Translations under genes and position numbers: made by a program | Notes under the pieces: generated by a model | Database searches by the model: none | The model's input: only the letters and a program-made list of their open reading frames with translations | Told to the model about the DNA's origin: nothing | Assembly (NCBI RefSeq): GCF_041146795.1 | Contig: NC_135173.1 | Coordinates: forward strand, 57,774,865-57,838,864 | Origin: Maylandia zebra | Taxonomy: Eukaryota > Chordata > Actinopteri > Cichliformes > Cichlidae | Reading direction: 5' to 3' | DNA length: 64,000 nucleotides | Part shown: one piece after another, positions 11,301 through 23,748 of the stretch | Numbering within the stretch: the stretch's first letter is position 1 | How the letters are laid out: every line of letters starts with the position of its first letter

Positions 11301-13829
11301 CTCCACTCAGAGGTGCAGGCAACCCTCAAGAAGTTTAATGAGATGGACGCTATGATGGGCAGTTTACCTCAGCACCCTACCAACCAGATGGTGATTGCTT
11401 ATATACACCTCTTAAATTTAATTTAACAAGAACTGATGTTGATTTGCTTAGCACAGCTTCACATTAAGCTTAAACTACCCATTGAGGCCTTTTTGGATGT
11501 GTATAGATGTCTACAAGACTGAGTTAGCCACCGTCAAAAAGTTCTGTTTGTACTGTTATATCTACATTGACTCCCTTAAATTTTGCTTGTTGCATTTGGC
11601 ATAAATACAGTAATTATTTTAAAAATAAAAGGCACTAATAGGTTACACTGAAACTAATAAAATGAAACTAAAATTAAACATTTTAAACTATAAAAGCTAA
11701 ACTAAAACAAGCAAACCCACTCAGGAATCAAATGAAACTAAATGGAATAAGGATGCATTTTGATTGCATGTTTGGAATATTACACTCTGTCTTTTTGTTT
11801 TGAAATTGTACCTCATTTCCTCATCCCGTAACTTCCCCTGTTTGGACTTCCTGTCCCCTCTGCATTTCCCCTCCACCCTGAAATTCCTCACTCTCATCAG
11901 AAAGCTGCTGGTACTGCGTCACTGCAACTCATTTTCATACTGAGTTTCAGTGTTTGAGTTAACTATGCCTCTCTTTCTGTTCTTGTAGGAGGTGGATCGC
12001 ATTAACAGAATCCTCCAGGAGTACCAGAGGAAGAAAAATGTGAGCTTATTGTCTTGTTACTGTTTTATACAATGGGGGGAAGTAATTATTTCCCTACCAA
12101 ATTTGTGATTTTCTTCACTTACAAAAGTATAAACAGTCTCTACTTCTTCTTAGTTTCATTTTAATGCAGAAGAGACAGATTGTCGACCACAAAATTCCAT
12201 AAAAACACATTACAGAAGTTACAAATTGATTTCCTTGTCACTGAGTGAACTAAATATTGAAACCCCTACAACCCAGCCAAAATTTTGGCGCTCACATATT
12301 AATAGTGTCCCTCTTTTGCATTGATTACAGTCAGTCAGTCATTTAAAGATATTCCTGATCTGAACTCATCATGTGTAGAAAGAAAACCTGTCCACTTTCT
12401 GCTAATGGTGATGGCTTAACTTACATGGGGAGCAGCTATGTGCTTTAAAATGGATGAGAACCATAGTCATAGATGGGTCTTTTAGCAGAATAGTGACCCG
12501 AAACTTTCCATAAAAATTTAATTACCATAAAACGCTTTTCCTTTCTTTGAAACTGTGCAACAGCAACATTAACCATAAACAAGGGAGGAGCAAAAAAAAA
12601 AAAAAACCCCCAAAGAAAAGATCAGATCATCAACAAGGATTGCATGACAAAGACTGTTTGTGACACTGCCCCCTGGTGACAGTAAACAGTTGCAACATGT
12701 AGACAATCTTTCCTTCCCACTGCTGCTATGTGCTTTTTTTTGTTTTCTCAAGGGTTTTCATTCTTACATTGTTGGGTTTTTATGAAACACCTTAAGGGGA
12801 CTTTTCTTGATTAGGTGCTATATAAATAAAGTTTAATTAAACTGAATGGAAATGTTCTCAGGTCCACAGCCCTCTGATACTTTTTTTATACCTTTATAAA
12901 GTCTTTATTGATTAAACATGGTGTAATTTTTACAGACATATCTTTTATTGCTCTTACATATTTTTTTATTGCTCCATAAATGATCAGGTTTAACAGAGCT
13001 TTGAAGGGCTAAAGGTCGACAAAGGTCCTATGCGTATACCTCGGAAAAAAACTGGAAGACTATGTCAAATACAGCTGGAAAAATGTCCAGAGAAACAAAA
13101 GTGAGCCAAAAGCTGTAGACAGAAGAACTTTTTTAAGAGTTTGCAGGAAAAGTACAGGATTCTTATTATTCCTTCAAAAAGTGACCCTCTGCAACAAATT
13201 TTTTTTGTTCAGTTATTTTGAAGCTAAATTAACTTTAGTTTCAGTGGTCACTGGGATATAATAACCTGTCAAATTTATAATCAAAATCAAAAAGATTTGC
13301 TGTCTCTGCTGTAATGTATCAGGTGTTAATGCTGGCCTGATTCCTTTTGGGAGAGGATCCACTGACATAGTATATTGTAACTTCAGCCATCATTAATTCT
13401 ACATGTGCTTTTTTTGCATTTACAAGTCAAGAGGTCTGTTATGAAAAGGTCTACTAATCTCCACGGATATTGTGTAATTTTAGAATGTAGTTATTGTTGT
13501 GTTGAGTATTTGGGATAGCAGGACTATCTATGGAGTCATCGAAAACCACAGTGTTGTAATGAAGCAACATGTTGCCTATTGCAACAGCGTTGCACATTGT
13601 TTTTGATGGACAGCAATGTCAGATTTAGGAGTTTATTTAGGCTTTGTCTTTTGGTGGTTAAATAACAGTAGACTATAATCTGATCACTGTTTCTGCCTTA
13701 CCTTTACAGGATCCCACTTTCCTAGAAAAGAAAGAGCGTTGTGAGTATCTGAAGAACAAGCTATCACACATCAAACAGAAGATCCAAGAATATGATAAAG
13801 TCATGGAATGGAATGATGGCTACAGCTGA
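5364..13829 (+). CDS. marveld2: Tricellulin (MARVEL domain-containing protein 2), complete, six coding exons
   Basis: Coding exons are 5364-6315 (exon starts 5347), 7563-7783, 9004-9167, 11219-11390, 11989-12039 and 13710-13829. All introns are GT-AG and phases join cleanly to give 559 codons plus TGA, the usual length for tricellulin. Tricellulin seals tricellular tight junctions between epithelial cells. Residues 1-195 are a cytoplasmic, Pro/Ser-rich N-terminus. The MARVEL domain follows: TM1 about 198-224, a Gly/Tyr-rich first loop, TM2 about 265-288, TM3 about 301-323, a second loop with two cysteines, and TM4 about 352-375. The C-terminal 120 residues form the occludin/ELL domain ([14 protein letters not shown] onward) and end in MEWNDGYS. 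The ATG at 5364 is the first in frame after the acceptor; longer upstream readings only translate the microsatellite. The gene lies directly upstream of its paralogue ocln. Which teleost duplicate this is cannot be told here. Confidence 0.95.
6316..7562. other. marveld2 intron, nothing recognised
   Basis: This is the AT-rich intron between coding exons 1 and 2. I found no transposon ends, repeats or RNA genes. The intron after 7783 (to 9003) is similarly plain. Confidence 0.4.
9331..10580 (-). mobile_element. 5'-truncated L2-clade LINE in marveld2 intron
   Basis: Minus-strand frames encode the end of an L2-type reverse transcriptase ([13 protein letters not shown], about 10480-10520) and its downstream domain ([44 protein letters not shown], about 9730-10180). 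A 3' untranslated tail follows, ending in a GCGCTATATAAATAAA-like sequence with ATTGA repeats near 9331-9360. The two frames are offset by a frameshift, and everything upstream of the YADD motif is missing. It lies antisense to marveld2. Related 3' ends occur at 28300-28850 and 49380-49945. Confidence 0.85.
10620..11218. other. marveld2 intron, AT-rich, nothing recognised
   Basis: No exon, repeat end or RNA gene is visible between the LINE fragment and the exon beginning at 11219. Confidence 0.35.
12075..12330. mobile_element. Degenerate Tc1-like terminal region
   Basis: The sequence GGGGAAGTAATTATTTCCCT, followed by A/T-rich and GAGAGACAGA-like segments, resembles the long terminal repeat of a teleost Tc1-like element. 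I see no transposase and no matching second end, so this is a fossil half. Confidence 0.35.
12775..12840 (+). repeat. LINE-type 3' tail remnant
   Basis: A GGTGCTATATAAATAAAG tail, common at the 3' end of teleost L2-related elements, is present without any coding part. The rest of this intron (12850-13709) shows nothing I can name. Confidence 0.35.
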
Positions 13830-14693
13830 AAACCTCTGAGAAATTCCTGTACTGCAGCACAAATACTGAACTGCTGTCGCCATCTCTACATCACCAGTGC
13901 TGAAAATGAACACTTGATGTTGCAAGTTGATGCTGAATGCAGTCAAAACCATGAGCTTATCAAGCTTTCCCTGCCTTTTGAAATCTGTTCAGCGACAATA
14001 ACTGGAAGAAAACACATCTGTCAACAATTTCTCTTTTGAATGTGTGGTTTCTTAAAGCTTTAGAGTCCAAAGCAAATGACCACAATGTTTCATCTTTAAT
14101 AGGAATACCTTATATATATGTATAGCTTGTTTTTTTTTTGGGGGGGGTTGCGTGGATGATACAAACTTGCAGCTATAGTAAATCTTAAAAAAATGTGATG
14201 CAAACTGGAAATGGAGAATGTTTGCTTTCAGAGTGAAAGTTTTCCCTGACTTCTACAACCAACACATTTCAAAATCTGCAATTTATACTTTGAAGGTGAA
14301 TTGTCTACATTTCTGGTTTGCTACTGCTTAGTGAGTAGTTTTGTGAGTGATTGCAGACAAGTTAGCGTCTTCAATGTAAACTACTAGCACACTTAGATCA
14401 ATGCTAGCAACTGAAGCAATTGCAAGTTTTCCGGTGCTGCACCATATACCCTTATGCAACCAATGTCATGCTAACAATTGTCAGCAATTTCTAGCAACTA
14501 CTTTCCAACCAGTTAAGAGTGTACACTTTTCCCTAGTGAATAGAGGTTGACAGTGTGTCATTAACATGTCTTTAGGCCTTAGTGAATAATTCTTTAGCAG
14601 TTGATTTCACAGTGACTGCCAGCAATCTTCATCACCCATGCCAGTTAGTCTCACATTGCTATATGAGTGCTCACCACTCCCTAGGCTACACTC

Positions 14694-14789
14694 TTAACCC
14701 TGGAGAACCCATGGGGTCAAATTTGACCCTATGGTTTCCCTAGAAAACCAATGGGGTCGACTCTGACCCCATTGGTTCTCCAGGGTTAA
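14694..14789. mobile_element. 96-bp imperfect palindromic TTAA-bounded MITE
   Basis: The ends are TTAACCCTGGAGAACC and its exact reverse complement. The arms contain matching GGGGTC/GACCCC blocks with several mismatches near the centre. The TTAA-CCCT termini match the 1143-1207 element in style, suggesting a piggyBac-like non-autonomous family. Confidence 0.6.
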
Positions 14790-15216
14790 ATTTGGGTGAT
14801 TAGCTTAGCTGGATATTAAGGAACTAGGATAAATAGCACGGCTAACTTTAATAAATCCCTAACTTGAATAAAAAACCCAAATACCCCTCTCCCCAGCCAG
14901 ACCACAGTTCTGTCTATGTACCACCCTTTAAGCTTGCTGTCACTTTGTAGCTTTATAATTTGATTGAATGCAAACCAAAAAATTCTATGTGTGTGATGCT
15001 GTGACTAAAAAATGTAGCTGAGGTTGTCCATTTAATTTCATATCTGACAATAGTTTCAAGTGAATGTCTGTATAATTATTGATAATGCTGCATTATTTCT
15101 GTCAGGGTTTAATCCGTTGTTTGTTTGTTTTTGTCAGTTGTCTGCGTAATTTGTTTTTTCTTACTTTTAACCTCATGAAAACCACTGTTTATATACTCTT
15201 TTAAGTGCACGTTTTC

Positions 15217-15256
15217 AGAATCAGAGTCTTTATTTATCCCCAAGGGGAAATTAGGA
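15217..15256 (-). repeat. Teleost retroelement tail fragment
   Basis: CAGAATCAGAGTCTTTATTT followed by ATCCCCAAGGGGAAATT is a very common 3' tail motif of fish retroelements, seen here in reverse orientation. It is only a short remnant. Confidence 0.4.
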
Positions 15257-15974
15257 TACATTACATTAGGATACATTTTTATGTTGCGGTGTCTGAATCT
15301 GAAAGTAAGGAATTGTAGAATTGTAGCTGTTTGCTATGTGTACTTTGGATGCAACTTGCACAGACTTTGAGTGGAAAAAAACATTTTGTACATTATAGTC
15401 ACGTAACTGCCTAAAAATCTCAATTTATTTGCTTTATAACACTGTGAACCTTTTCACTGAACAGAAAATATTTTCCAAGGTTTTTTTCTCTTTAAATGTG
15501 TATAATTTTTTCATAATTTCATGCTTTCTGTTCTCCAAATACAGTTCTGCTTATTGGACAATGGTGTAGTTATATTCTTTGTTAATCAGCAGCCAGCCAT
15601 TTTGCTTTGTGGCAAAAAGTAATAAAATATTGATGGGCAAGAACACCAAAGAAAACAAAAGGCTGGATGGGAGATGAAAGAAGTGACTGAGTAATCAACT
15701 GATTAAACAAATTTTATCTTTTGAGTTGCTTTCCCAGTAATACTTTTTCTGGCTTTTGGACTTTATAGTGCAAATGAGCCCATTGAAATACTTTTTCAAA
15801 AAAAAATATAATATTAAAGAAGCTCTTGCTTTAGATGTAGTGTTAACTTAAAAAACATTTTGTAGACAAAAATAGGACAATTCTTTAATTAATAGTAAAA
15901 ATATTAGTTGATGCAAATCTGGACTTAATCATAACATGAAAATCCTGACTCTAAAGTTAAATGTTTAACCAATT

Positions 15975-16190
15975 AGGTAGATCGACATCTGGTCACCTAC
16001 CAAATTGAAGGTAAGTGGTTCGATCGCATCTCCTCCTCTCTGCATGCCAAATATCCATAGACAAGGTGCATCCATGTGTGTAACTGTCAGAATGAAAAAA
16101 GCTCTGATGTGAATGAGAAAAGTTGTGTTAAGTGTTTTTGAGTAGAAAAGCGCTATATAAGAACCAGTCCATTTACCATTATTAAAAACA
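15975..16190 (+). mobile_element. Degenerate tRNA-derived SINE, V-SINE-like
   Basis: A B-box-like GGTTCGATCGC is followed by a conserved-core-like stretch (TGTGAATGAGAAAAG) and an AAAGCGCTATATAA...CCATTTACCATT tail. This is the expected order of a V-SINE: tRNA head, central domain, LINE-type tail. It sits between marveld2 and ocln. Confidence 0.55.
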
Positions 16191-16489
16191 TTTTGCACTG
16201 GGTTATGTGCGAACATTAACAGAAAATCAAAGCTCAGAATACATTCAAACTTGTTTCTTGTCATTTTATTCAGTTCGTGTTAATTAGTCTTCTCTTGCTT
16301 ACTTGTGTACGAGGGATACGTTTGTTGGAGTGACACTCAAAGATTGGCGAACTTCTTTATAATGTCACTCATATTAGTTTCCTTCTTTGCCAGGCGAAAT
16401 AGGTTTGCACGTAAGTTGTTGGACACGTTTGTTAAAATACATTGGTTTAACATTTGTAAGAGACATGCACAACCAACTTAAAGGCTGAC

Positions 16490-16647
16490 TTCCGCTCATG
16501 TTCTGTAATGTGACCTCTGTGATTGTGAGGCGGGGCGTGCTGTTACCGAGCGAGAGACGAACCTGTCTAGGTGTGGTCAGGATGTTTTTATTGGAAGTCG
16601 CAGTTTCACTTGAGCTGTTTCAGCTGAGGACTCTTACAAAGTAGCAG
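16490..16647 (+). other. ocln: Putative untranslated 5' exon of ocln
   Basis: A GC-richer stretch with CpGs and a GAGGCGGGGC box ends at a plausible donor (GTAGCAG|gttagt after 16647), about 500 bp upstream of the acceptor at 17153. This is inferred from composition and splice site only. Confidence 0.4.
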
Positions 16648-17178
16648 GTTAGTGTATCGATTTGAAATTGTGGGACTATCAGCAGAGGCTTCTTTCATTT
16701 TAAAATAACGATCTAAAGATAAGTGTGTCGTTGGATACTCAAATCAATTATCCTATTAACCCTATTATCTCTTCTATGAAGCAAAATTGCTAGGAGGATT
16801 GTCATGCTAGCAATTGTAATCTTGGGTTTTTATCGCTGCATACTAGCACGGTTATGCTGTGGGGAATAAGTCTCTGAAAATGTCTTACAAATATCTTACT
16901 ATGTAGGTGTTTGCAGCAGAGTAATTAATAGAGTCAATCATTGTAAATAAAAGAAATGTTCTGTTCCACTTTTTAGTTGAAATGCTGCCTTTTTTTTTTC
17001 TTGGTGAATGTCATAATAAAGTCAGCAGATCCATGGACCTTAGGAAGACTTCAGTTATCACCATTTAACAATGATGATACTTAATAGCTATGACAACACT
17101 TATGAACCCTAAATGAGATCTGCTTTAACCATAAATATTCTTGTTTTTTACAGATCAGCACCAAGTGGATCAGAAGTT

Positions 17179-20100
17179 ATGTCTTCCAGTCCCGTAGGAA
17201 GCCCTCCTCCTTACGAGGCAGATGATGACCAGTGAGTGTTTTTCGATTAATATTTCTACTGCTGATCATTTTGTATTGTAAGTGTTCATCAGAATGTTCA
17301 AGATGATAATATAGAGTATTTACGTTTTTCTTTCTGACTTTGTCATTTTTTTTAGTTTGTCTTTATTTTGGGTTGAAATCAGTTTTGTTAAGATTTTTGT
17401 TGTAGCTTTCATTTACCTTACATGCAAATAAAAAAGGTATATAATTAAAAATATTTACAAACTAATTAACTTTGACAAATCTTGGTAGAAATGTTGTTTA
17501 TCTTATTAAATAATCACTATCACTTTATATATATATGTGTATATATATAATATATATATCTCACCATAAACACTGTCTCTTTTGTCTCTCCCCCCTACAC
17601 AGTAAAATCGTTCCGCAGCCTGCCTATTCTTACTACCCAGATGATGAGTTCCAGCATTTCTACCGCTTGACGTCTCCACCAGGCATCCTCAAAATCATGG
17701 CTGTCATTTGCACTTTTTTGTGCTTGCTTATATTTGCTTGCGTTGCCTCCACACTGGCTTATGACTCTCAGGGAGCATTGTCTGGTTTTGGAGGCATTGG
17801 TGGCTATGGTGGCGGCTATGGTGGCGGCTATGGTGGCAGCTATGGTGGTGGCTACGGTGGCAGCTATGGCGGCGGCTTTGGCGGCGGCTATGGCGGTGGC
17901 TATGGATATGGAGGATATGGTTACAGTTATGTTGAACCACGTTCAGGCAAAGGGTTTATGATCGCCATGTCAGCCATTGTGTTCATCTTCGTACTCACGG
18001 TCTTCATCGTCATTGTATCCCGTCAAAGCCTATCAGAGAGCAGGAGGTTCTACCTGGCTGTGGTGATCATCTCTGCCATCCTAGCCCTGTTTATGCTTAT
18101 AGCCACCATAGTATACTTGGTGGCAGTGAACCCATCGGCACAGTCATATGGAACGCTTCAAGGCAACACCCTTACTGCATTGTGTGCTCCCTACCAACAA
18201 CCGCAGTCCTCAGCACTATTTGTTAATGAATACCTTTACCGTTACTGTGTATTTGAGCCACAAGAGGTGAGAGCACAGATTTGATTTATGTCCATTTCTG
18301 TCTTTAACTTTTTTCTGTTTCTAATGTGGTGGTTTATTTCCCATTCCAGGCCATTGCCGTTGTGTTTGGCTTCCTGGTGACAGCAGCTCTGCTTATCATG
18401 CTGGTTTTTGCACTGAAGACGCGGCAGAAAATCCAAAATTTTGGCAAAAGCAACATTTTGTGGAAGAAAGTGAAAGTCATTGATGACTTGGCACCACCTC
18501 AGGATGTAGAGGCATGGGTGAGTGACAGCTTTATATGGGCTTTTGTAAAGATACATTTTCGCAAAAACATTTGTTATTGCAATGACATAAAAAAACAAAA
18601 CAATTCGTTTCCAATGACGTAAAAACAGCTATTTTTTTGACAAGGACAGCGCATTTGAAGCCTTTATTTCATTATTTTTCATTGAGTGATCAGTTCAATT
18701 TCTTAAGATCCATTGTTAGGCCTTTATGTTTAGTGTTAATTCCACCCAGCAGTCCAAAGCATTTAGTTTACAATGATTTTGTTTTGTGGTATCACATATG
18801 AACACATATGATAAATATGATAAAGGATTGGAGCATTTTTGCCACTTTCTGAGAAGAGAAGTTATAGCCCAGAACTGTCTTTGTGATCTGATGTCATGCA
18901 GCAGTAGAGGACTGGTAAAACCAGTTTGATGGTAGTCACTTGTTTATCAGCAGAGAAGGTGAAATGTGGACCAATGAGCGCTTTCTGTCTAGCACTGTAT
19001 TTTTGGTTTCAAGGTGTGGCGTGCTCTCAGATAACAGTTTCAGTCTCACTCTGGCATGTCTTTAGTCACATGCTGGCATGTCATGAAGTAAGGAAGGAAT
19101 TTACACAGCATGAACCAGAGCTTATTATTGTTAATATGTTCAAGCATTAAAACAAAGGTATTTACATTTCACAATGAATGATGTAAAACAAGTTTCATTG
19201 GGGTTTAGCAATATATCCTAGTGAGTAGCAACGAGACAGTGAGTCATTTTGAAAGTCGTGATGATATTCACCACAGCCAAGTCCTTGCTGTACACTTCAC
19301 TTTACAGTAGTGAACAGGAAAAGCAGGTTCTACTGGTACTTTGAATTGTATTTATTAAAAAAAAGAACGAAAGAAAGGAAAAAGTCATCAGTTAGCCCAT
19401 GCGTAACTCCACATAAACAAGTTAATTCTTAGAAAGTATTTACTTTACTGGAGCTTATGGGAACCTGCCTGAAAGTGCTGAGGCAGTGTGAATGCAGCAC
19501 ACACAGTACATGTAGACAGTTAAAGTGTATCTCATTTGTGATATATAGTTAGATTTAGCTAACTAAAATGCATATCAAATGGTGAGAGAAAGTATCTGAA
19601 AGAAGAAAATGAATAGTTGGCTAAACTAAAGCTAGCTGGTGAATGGAAAAAGTGATGAGGTTTAATAGTTAATGATTTTGCTCAAACTTGCAAATGACCA
19701 GTGAGTTTTGGCTAGATGTTGGCACTGTAACCTTTACACATTCACTTGACAAATGAAAGGTTGCTGCTTTCCTGCCAGAGACACTAGTCCCCTTTGGGGT
19801 CACATGAGGAAAAGCATCTGGCGTAAATGTGCCAAAGCATGAAAGTAGCTACTTGCTGATGTGCAGTAAAAGTTTTGGATATGGGTTTTATATATTATTT
19901 AAAAATATGTTGCTAATTTGTTTACATTTTTGTGAAGGTGAACCATGTGTCTGCTGTGCCTGGAGAAGTTCCAATTTCAGACTACCCAGAAAAACTAAGG
20001 AGCTCGAGGAGTCATCTGGATGATGAAAGCACAAACTACGACAAACCACCATACAGCTACAGCCCTCAGTGAGTATGCGCCCCGATACAAGTGCATGTGT

Positions 20101-21714
20101 TTACTTCTCAATCCTAATTCAACACTGAATCTCATTTTGTAAGACTGAGGACAGCACCCTAAGACCACTGAGATGTCACAGATACGCATCACAGTTTTCC
20201 TCCCAGAATCAGTACTGAAGTCTTGATTCTGGGAGTCTAATTATCCATGTGTTTGCAGCCATGCTAGCAGTCACTGCGGTTACCGCATATAACCGTAGAG
20301 TATATAAAAAATGGACATAATGTCTGGGTTTGAAAAGTGAAGCCAGTGAGGAAGAAAGCAGGAAACCTGCTTTCTTCATAACGGCCTGCGATTATGATTC
20401 CTCTGGTTCCAAAAGATTTCCAGTTGTGTAGACGTCTGTGGGGAAACCGGCCCTGCTCCTAGGTCACAGTGCTATCAGTACAATCTGTATGATATTGGTC
20501 TGCTGCAGTGTATTGCAGACTCAGCTTGAGCCTTGTTTATGCAACCTTGTTTTGCTCCTCGAAACTGATTGAAATTTTTTCTCATGACCCAGACCTAAGC
20601 AGAATGAGCTGATTATTATATTATTATACAGAATATGAAGAAAACATGTGAGTGCTGGCCTGGTATTGATGAGGTAACACACCAAGCTATAAGGAATTAG
20701 GAAGTTATTAAAGGTTGTCTCATACAGTATGAATTTGCAGGTTATTTATGGCGGTGTTTTACTTCCTCCTACATTAGTAGAAGTTTCCTGACACTCGTCT
20801 TACATAAAATCTTCCATTGTCAAAATCTTCTATTAATGTACTAACCTTTGACATCGATTTTCTAAAGTAATTATTGTTATTATTGTCACACAGGCCTGTT
20901 GTCCAGGAACTGCCACTGCAAAGCAGGCCTCCCTACAGCAGTATCTCAGAAGTGGCAAGTTCAGCCGGATATTCCAGAACGAGACGACCAGGTCGGCCTC
21001 GCCACGTAGACGGACAGGACTACGACACAGATTACAACTCATCTGGAGACGAGCTGGATGACAACGACTTTGACAGGTAAGACATAAGTTTTAATCCTCA
21101 TAACCAGACCGCTGAAACTGATCATCTTTGAAACATTATTACCCGTCAAGTCTATCATATATCGGTCTTTTTTTCTTTTTTCTTTTAATTTTTTAAGAAT
21201 GTTTTCACATATGAACTTCTAATATTATTATAATTATTTTCATTCTTTTCTCTTCTCTTTCTTCCCATTTCCTTCCTCCAGTGAATTTCCTCCAATAGCA
21301 AATGAGCAAGAGCGCAATGACTACAAGCGTGAATTTGACCACGACCATCAGGAGTACAAAGATCTGCAGGCAGAGCTTGATGCAATTAACCAGAGCCTTT
21401 CAGCAGTGGACAGAGAGCTGGATGAACTGGAGGAGGGAAGCCCACAGTACCTGGTGAGATTTTAAAATATTTCTAGTATTTCTGACATTGATAATCTGAA
21501 AACCGAAGTTGCTGATGGATAAATGTTGGATATTGGATGTGTGATGATGAAAAAGTGCTTTTTCACTAAATTAAAGCTTTTCTAAACAAAAACAGAAAGA
21601 AAGTAATAAATCAGTAATAAATTGACTGCTACTTATGTAGCACCATTTTTCTCGGTTTTTAGCACTCAAAGCATTTTCTACTGCAAGTTTCATTTATCCA
21701 TGATGTCCATGGTG

Positions 21715-21759
<45 letters not shown>

Positions 21760-23748
21760 CATGCAGTACTTTTATCTAACATTCACACACTCGCACTCCG
21801 ATAAATGCATCGGGTACACGTATTTTGTATCAGTATCAAGGATGCTTCAACACATGGAAGGAGAGACAAGAGGCCGAGCCTTCCAGTTGGTAGACGCCCG
21901 CTCTACCACCTGTCACCCAATCAATGAAAGTTAAATGTGAGACTTTAGTAATCTGACTAAACTTGAAATGTTTGTCTGCCCTTTCAACAGGATGCTTTGG
22001 ATGAGTACAACAAGATAAAGAATATGAAAAAGGTATGTGGGGAATATTTAATCTATACTTGTCAGTTTTCATTTATTTTTTATCTATGTCCTGTCACTGT
22101 GATACATGTGACTGGACACTAATTTATCATGCTGGTGTCTTGTTAGAATCCATATCAGCTGTAGACACATTCTTGTAATAACTCAGCGCTGATGCATAGT
22201 AGGGCTGCCATGATTAGTCGACTAGTCACGATTACGTCGACTATCAAAATCGCGTCGTTTGAAGCTTTATAAGATCCCTAAAGACGCAGGAAGAAGTAGT
22301 AGGATTTAAGAGTGTAATAATGGACTGAAACAGAAGATGGCAGCACTGCGTGTACAAGGATGCCAGCTGTCGTTAAACTCCGAAGAAGCAGTGTCCAGTA
22401 TCGTACCTGTGTCCAAATTCAGGAACCGCATCCTCCTGTGCCCACATTAGTAGGCCAATTACGTTACAGCGACACGATGAAGACTGTCCAAATTCGAAGA
22501 CTCTGACAAATGCCGCTGACAAATGGGTCCTTTATTTCCCTAGATTTGAAGGATGGGTCGGGCATATACTTCGTGGCCCAACCTATCCCAGAATTCATAG
22601 CGCGGCCCAGCTCAGTTTCCAACAATGGCAGCAGCTAGTTAGTTTTAATATTACTGTTATTATTCTTTCTGGGTCACAACATAAACTTTTAACATATCTT
22701 CAGGCGAGAATGTAGCTGTGTAAACTTCAAATATCTGCTCAGTTTATCAAGACACCACATATTTTCAAAAGCGCTCCGACGTTTTCGGAGACGTCTGTTA
22801 CCCACCAGCTCGATAGCTAGCCGGGGGCAAGGCTCACTAGAGCCGGTGAGAGCACCGGACTCGCGGAAAATCATTTTCAAACCCACCGCCGTCTTTCGCT
22901 ACTCAGGTTAAACATGATATATAAGACACTTAGATAACTTAAAAATGTTATTGTTTGGCTTTTTTCAGTATTTTATTTGTTCCTGAGTAAATCGGTTTGG
23001 CTGAGATTAAAGTTATAGTTTTTTGACAGTTGAATAAACGTCAAGCAGATGACTGATTATCAGAAGTGTGAGATGCTTGTGAATATACTCAGGTGTCCTA
23101 TTATATTTTAGATAGCAAGGAGCAGACGGCTGAGTTTATTAAACTCCACCAAAACAATCTGAAATTTCATTAAAATGTAATAAACCATCATCTTGTCTTT
23201 ATTTTTAGTTAGCACATACCTTAAACACTTAAAGCTGTAAGCTAATGATAGTTATATAATTGCAGATGCATGCTGGTGCAATAAGCTGTAAGTTTTACGT
23301 CCAATGGATGCATGATCTGATTAGTCGACTATTCACAAAAATAATCAGCGACTAGTTGACTATCAAAATAATCGTTTGTGGCAGCCCTAATGGATAGCAG
23401 AAACGTTATAGACAAAATGGTGACTCTCTAAACTGACCATACGTGTGACTGTAAAAAGTTTTCTCTGGACAGATTGGTCATCTGTCCAGGGTGAACACTG
23501 CCTCTACCCTATGACAGCTGGAATAGGCCCCACCCCCACCTGCCCATACCCATCCTGAATTGGAAAAGAAAATAGTTGGATAGATGTAAGATATATAGGT
23601 GCCTTCTGCTGTATGTATAATTTACAAGCTTCACCTTTTTTATCCACAGTCTTCAGATTATCAGGTGAAGAAGCGCAGGTGTAAATATCTGAAGTCCAAA
23701 CTGAACCATATCAAGAAGATGGTCAGTGATTACGACCGCAGGACCTGA
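17179..23748 (+). CDS. ocln: Occludin, complete, eight coding exons
   Basis: Coding segments are 17179-17231, 17603-18266, 18350-18517, 19938-20068, 20894-21076, 21282-21453, 21991-22032 and 23650-23748. All introns are GT-AG, and the phases join to 503 codons plus TGA (human occludin is about 520). Occludin is a four-pass tight-junction membrane protein that binds ZO proteins through its C-terminus. TM1 is about 46-69. The first extracellular loop carries a Gly/Tyr run at about 79-127. TM2 is about 135-157 and TM3 about 168-192. The second loop has cysteines near 212 and 233, and TM4 is about 240-262. The last ~110 residues form the occludin/ELL coiled coil ([18 protein letters not shown] onward), ending [11 protein letters not shown]. 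The start is the first ATG after the acceptor and gives the typical [14 protein letters not shown]-terminus. The paralogue marveld2 lies immediately upstream. Confidence 0.96.
17800..17930 (+). repeat. ocln: In-frame 12-bp coding minisatellite in ocln
   Basis: Roughly nine imperfect copies of a GGCTATGGTGGC unit encode YGGG/YGGS repeats in the first extracellular loop. The repeats stay in frame within the exon. A His/Ser-rich antisense frame over the same region is a by-product. Confidence 0.9.
18518..19937. other. ocln intron, nothing recognised
   Basis: This is AT-rich intronic sequence between exons 3 and 4. No transposon end, RNA gene or extra exon was seen. The 20069-20893 intron is also plain. 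Confidence 0.35.
21718..21757. repeat. (CA)n microsatellite
   Basis: An uninterrupted run of about 20 CA units lies in an ocln intron. Confidence 0.95.
22200..23389. mobile_element. Non-autonomous hAT-like element in the last ocln intron
   Basis: Inverted ends TAGGGCTGCCA (22200) and TGGCAGCCCTA (ending 23389) bound 1190 bp. Subterminal GTCGACTA motifs lie at both ends. The flanks are an 8-bp near-duplication: ATGCATAG at 22192-22199 and ATGGATAG at 23390-23397 (7/8). No transposase frame is present. Confidence 0.75.
23450..23590 (+). repeat. Widespread fish SINE/LINE-type repeat, 3' part
   Basis: GTCCAGGGTGAACACTGCCT, then AGCTGGAATAGGC and a GGATAGATG tail, match the 3' part of a very common fish interspersed repeat. 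The same family occurs at 50060-50290, and at 50572-50882 with 61541-61600. Confidence 0.5.

Larger units (their letters stand above)
13830..15626 (+). other. marveld2: Probable marveld2 3' UTR with polyadenylation signal
   Basis: No coding content follows the stop at 13829. An AATAAA lies at 15621-15626 and is a reasonable, but unproven, end signal; earlier sites are possible. The stretch contains a TTAA palindromic element (14694-14789) and a SINE/LINE tail (about 15217-15256). Confidence 0.35.

Noticed and set aside
17728-17940. His-rich minus-strand frame over the occludin exon
   Set aside because: It is the antisense reading of the Gly/Tyr minisatellite within a confirmed coding exon.
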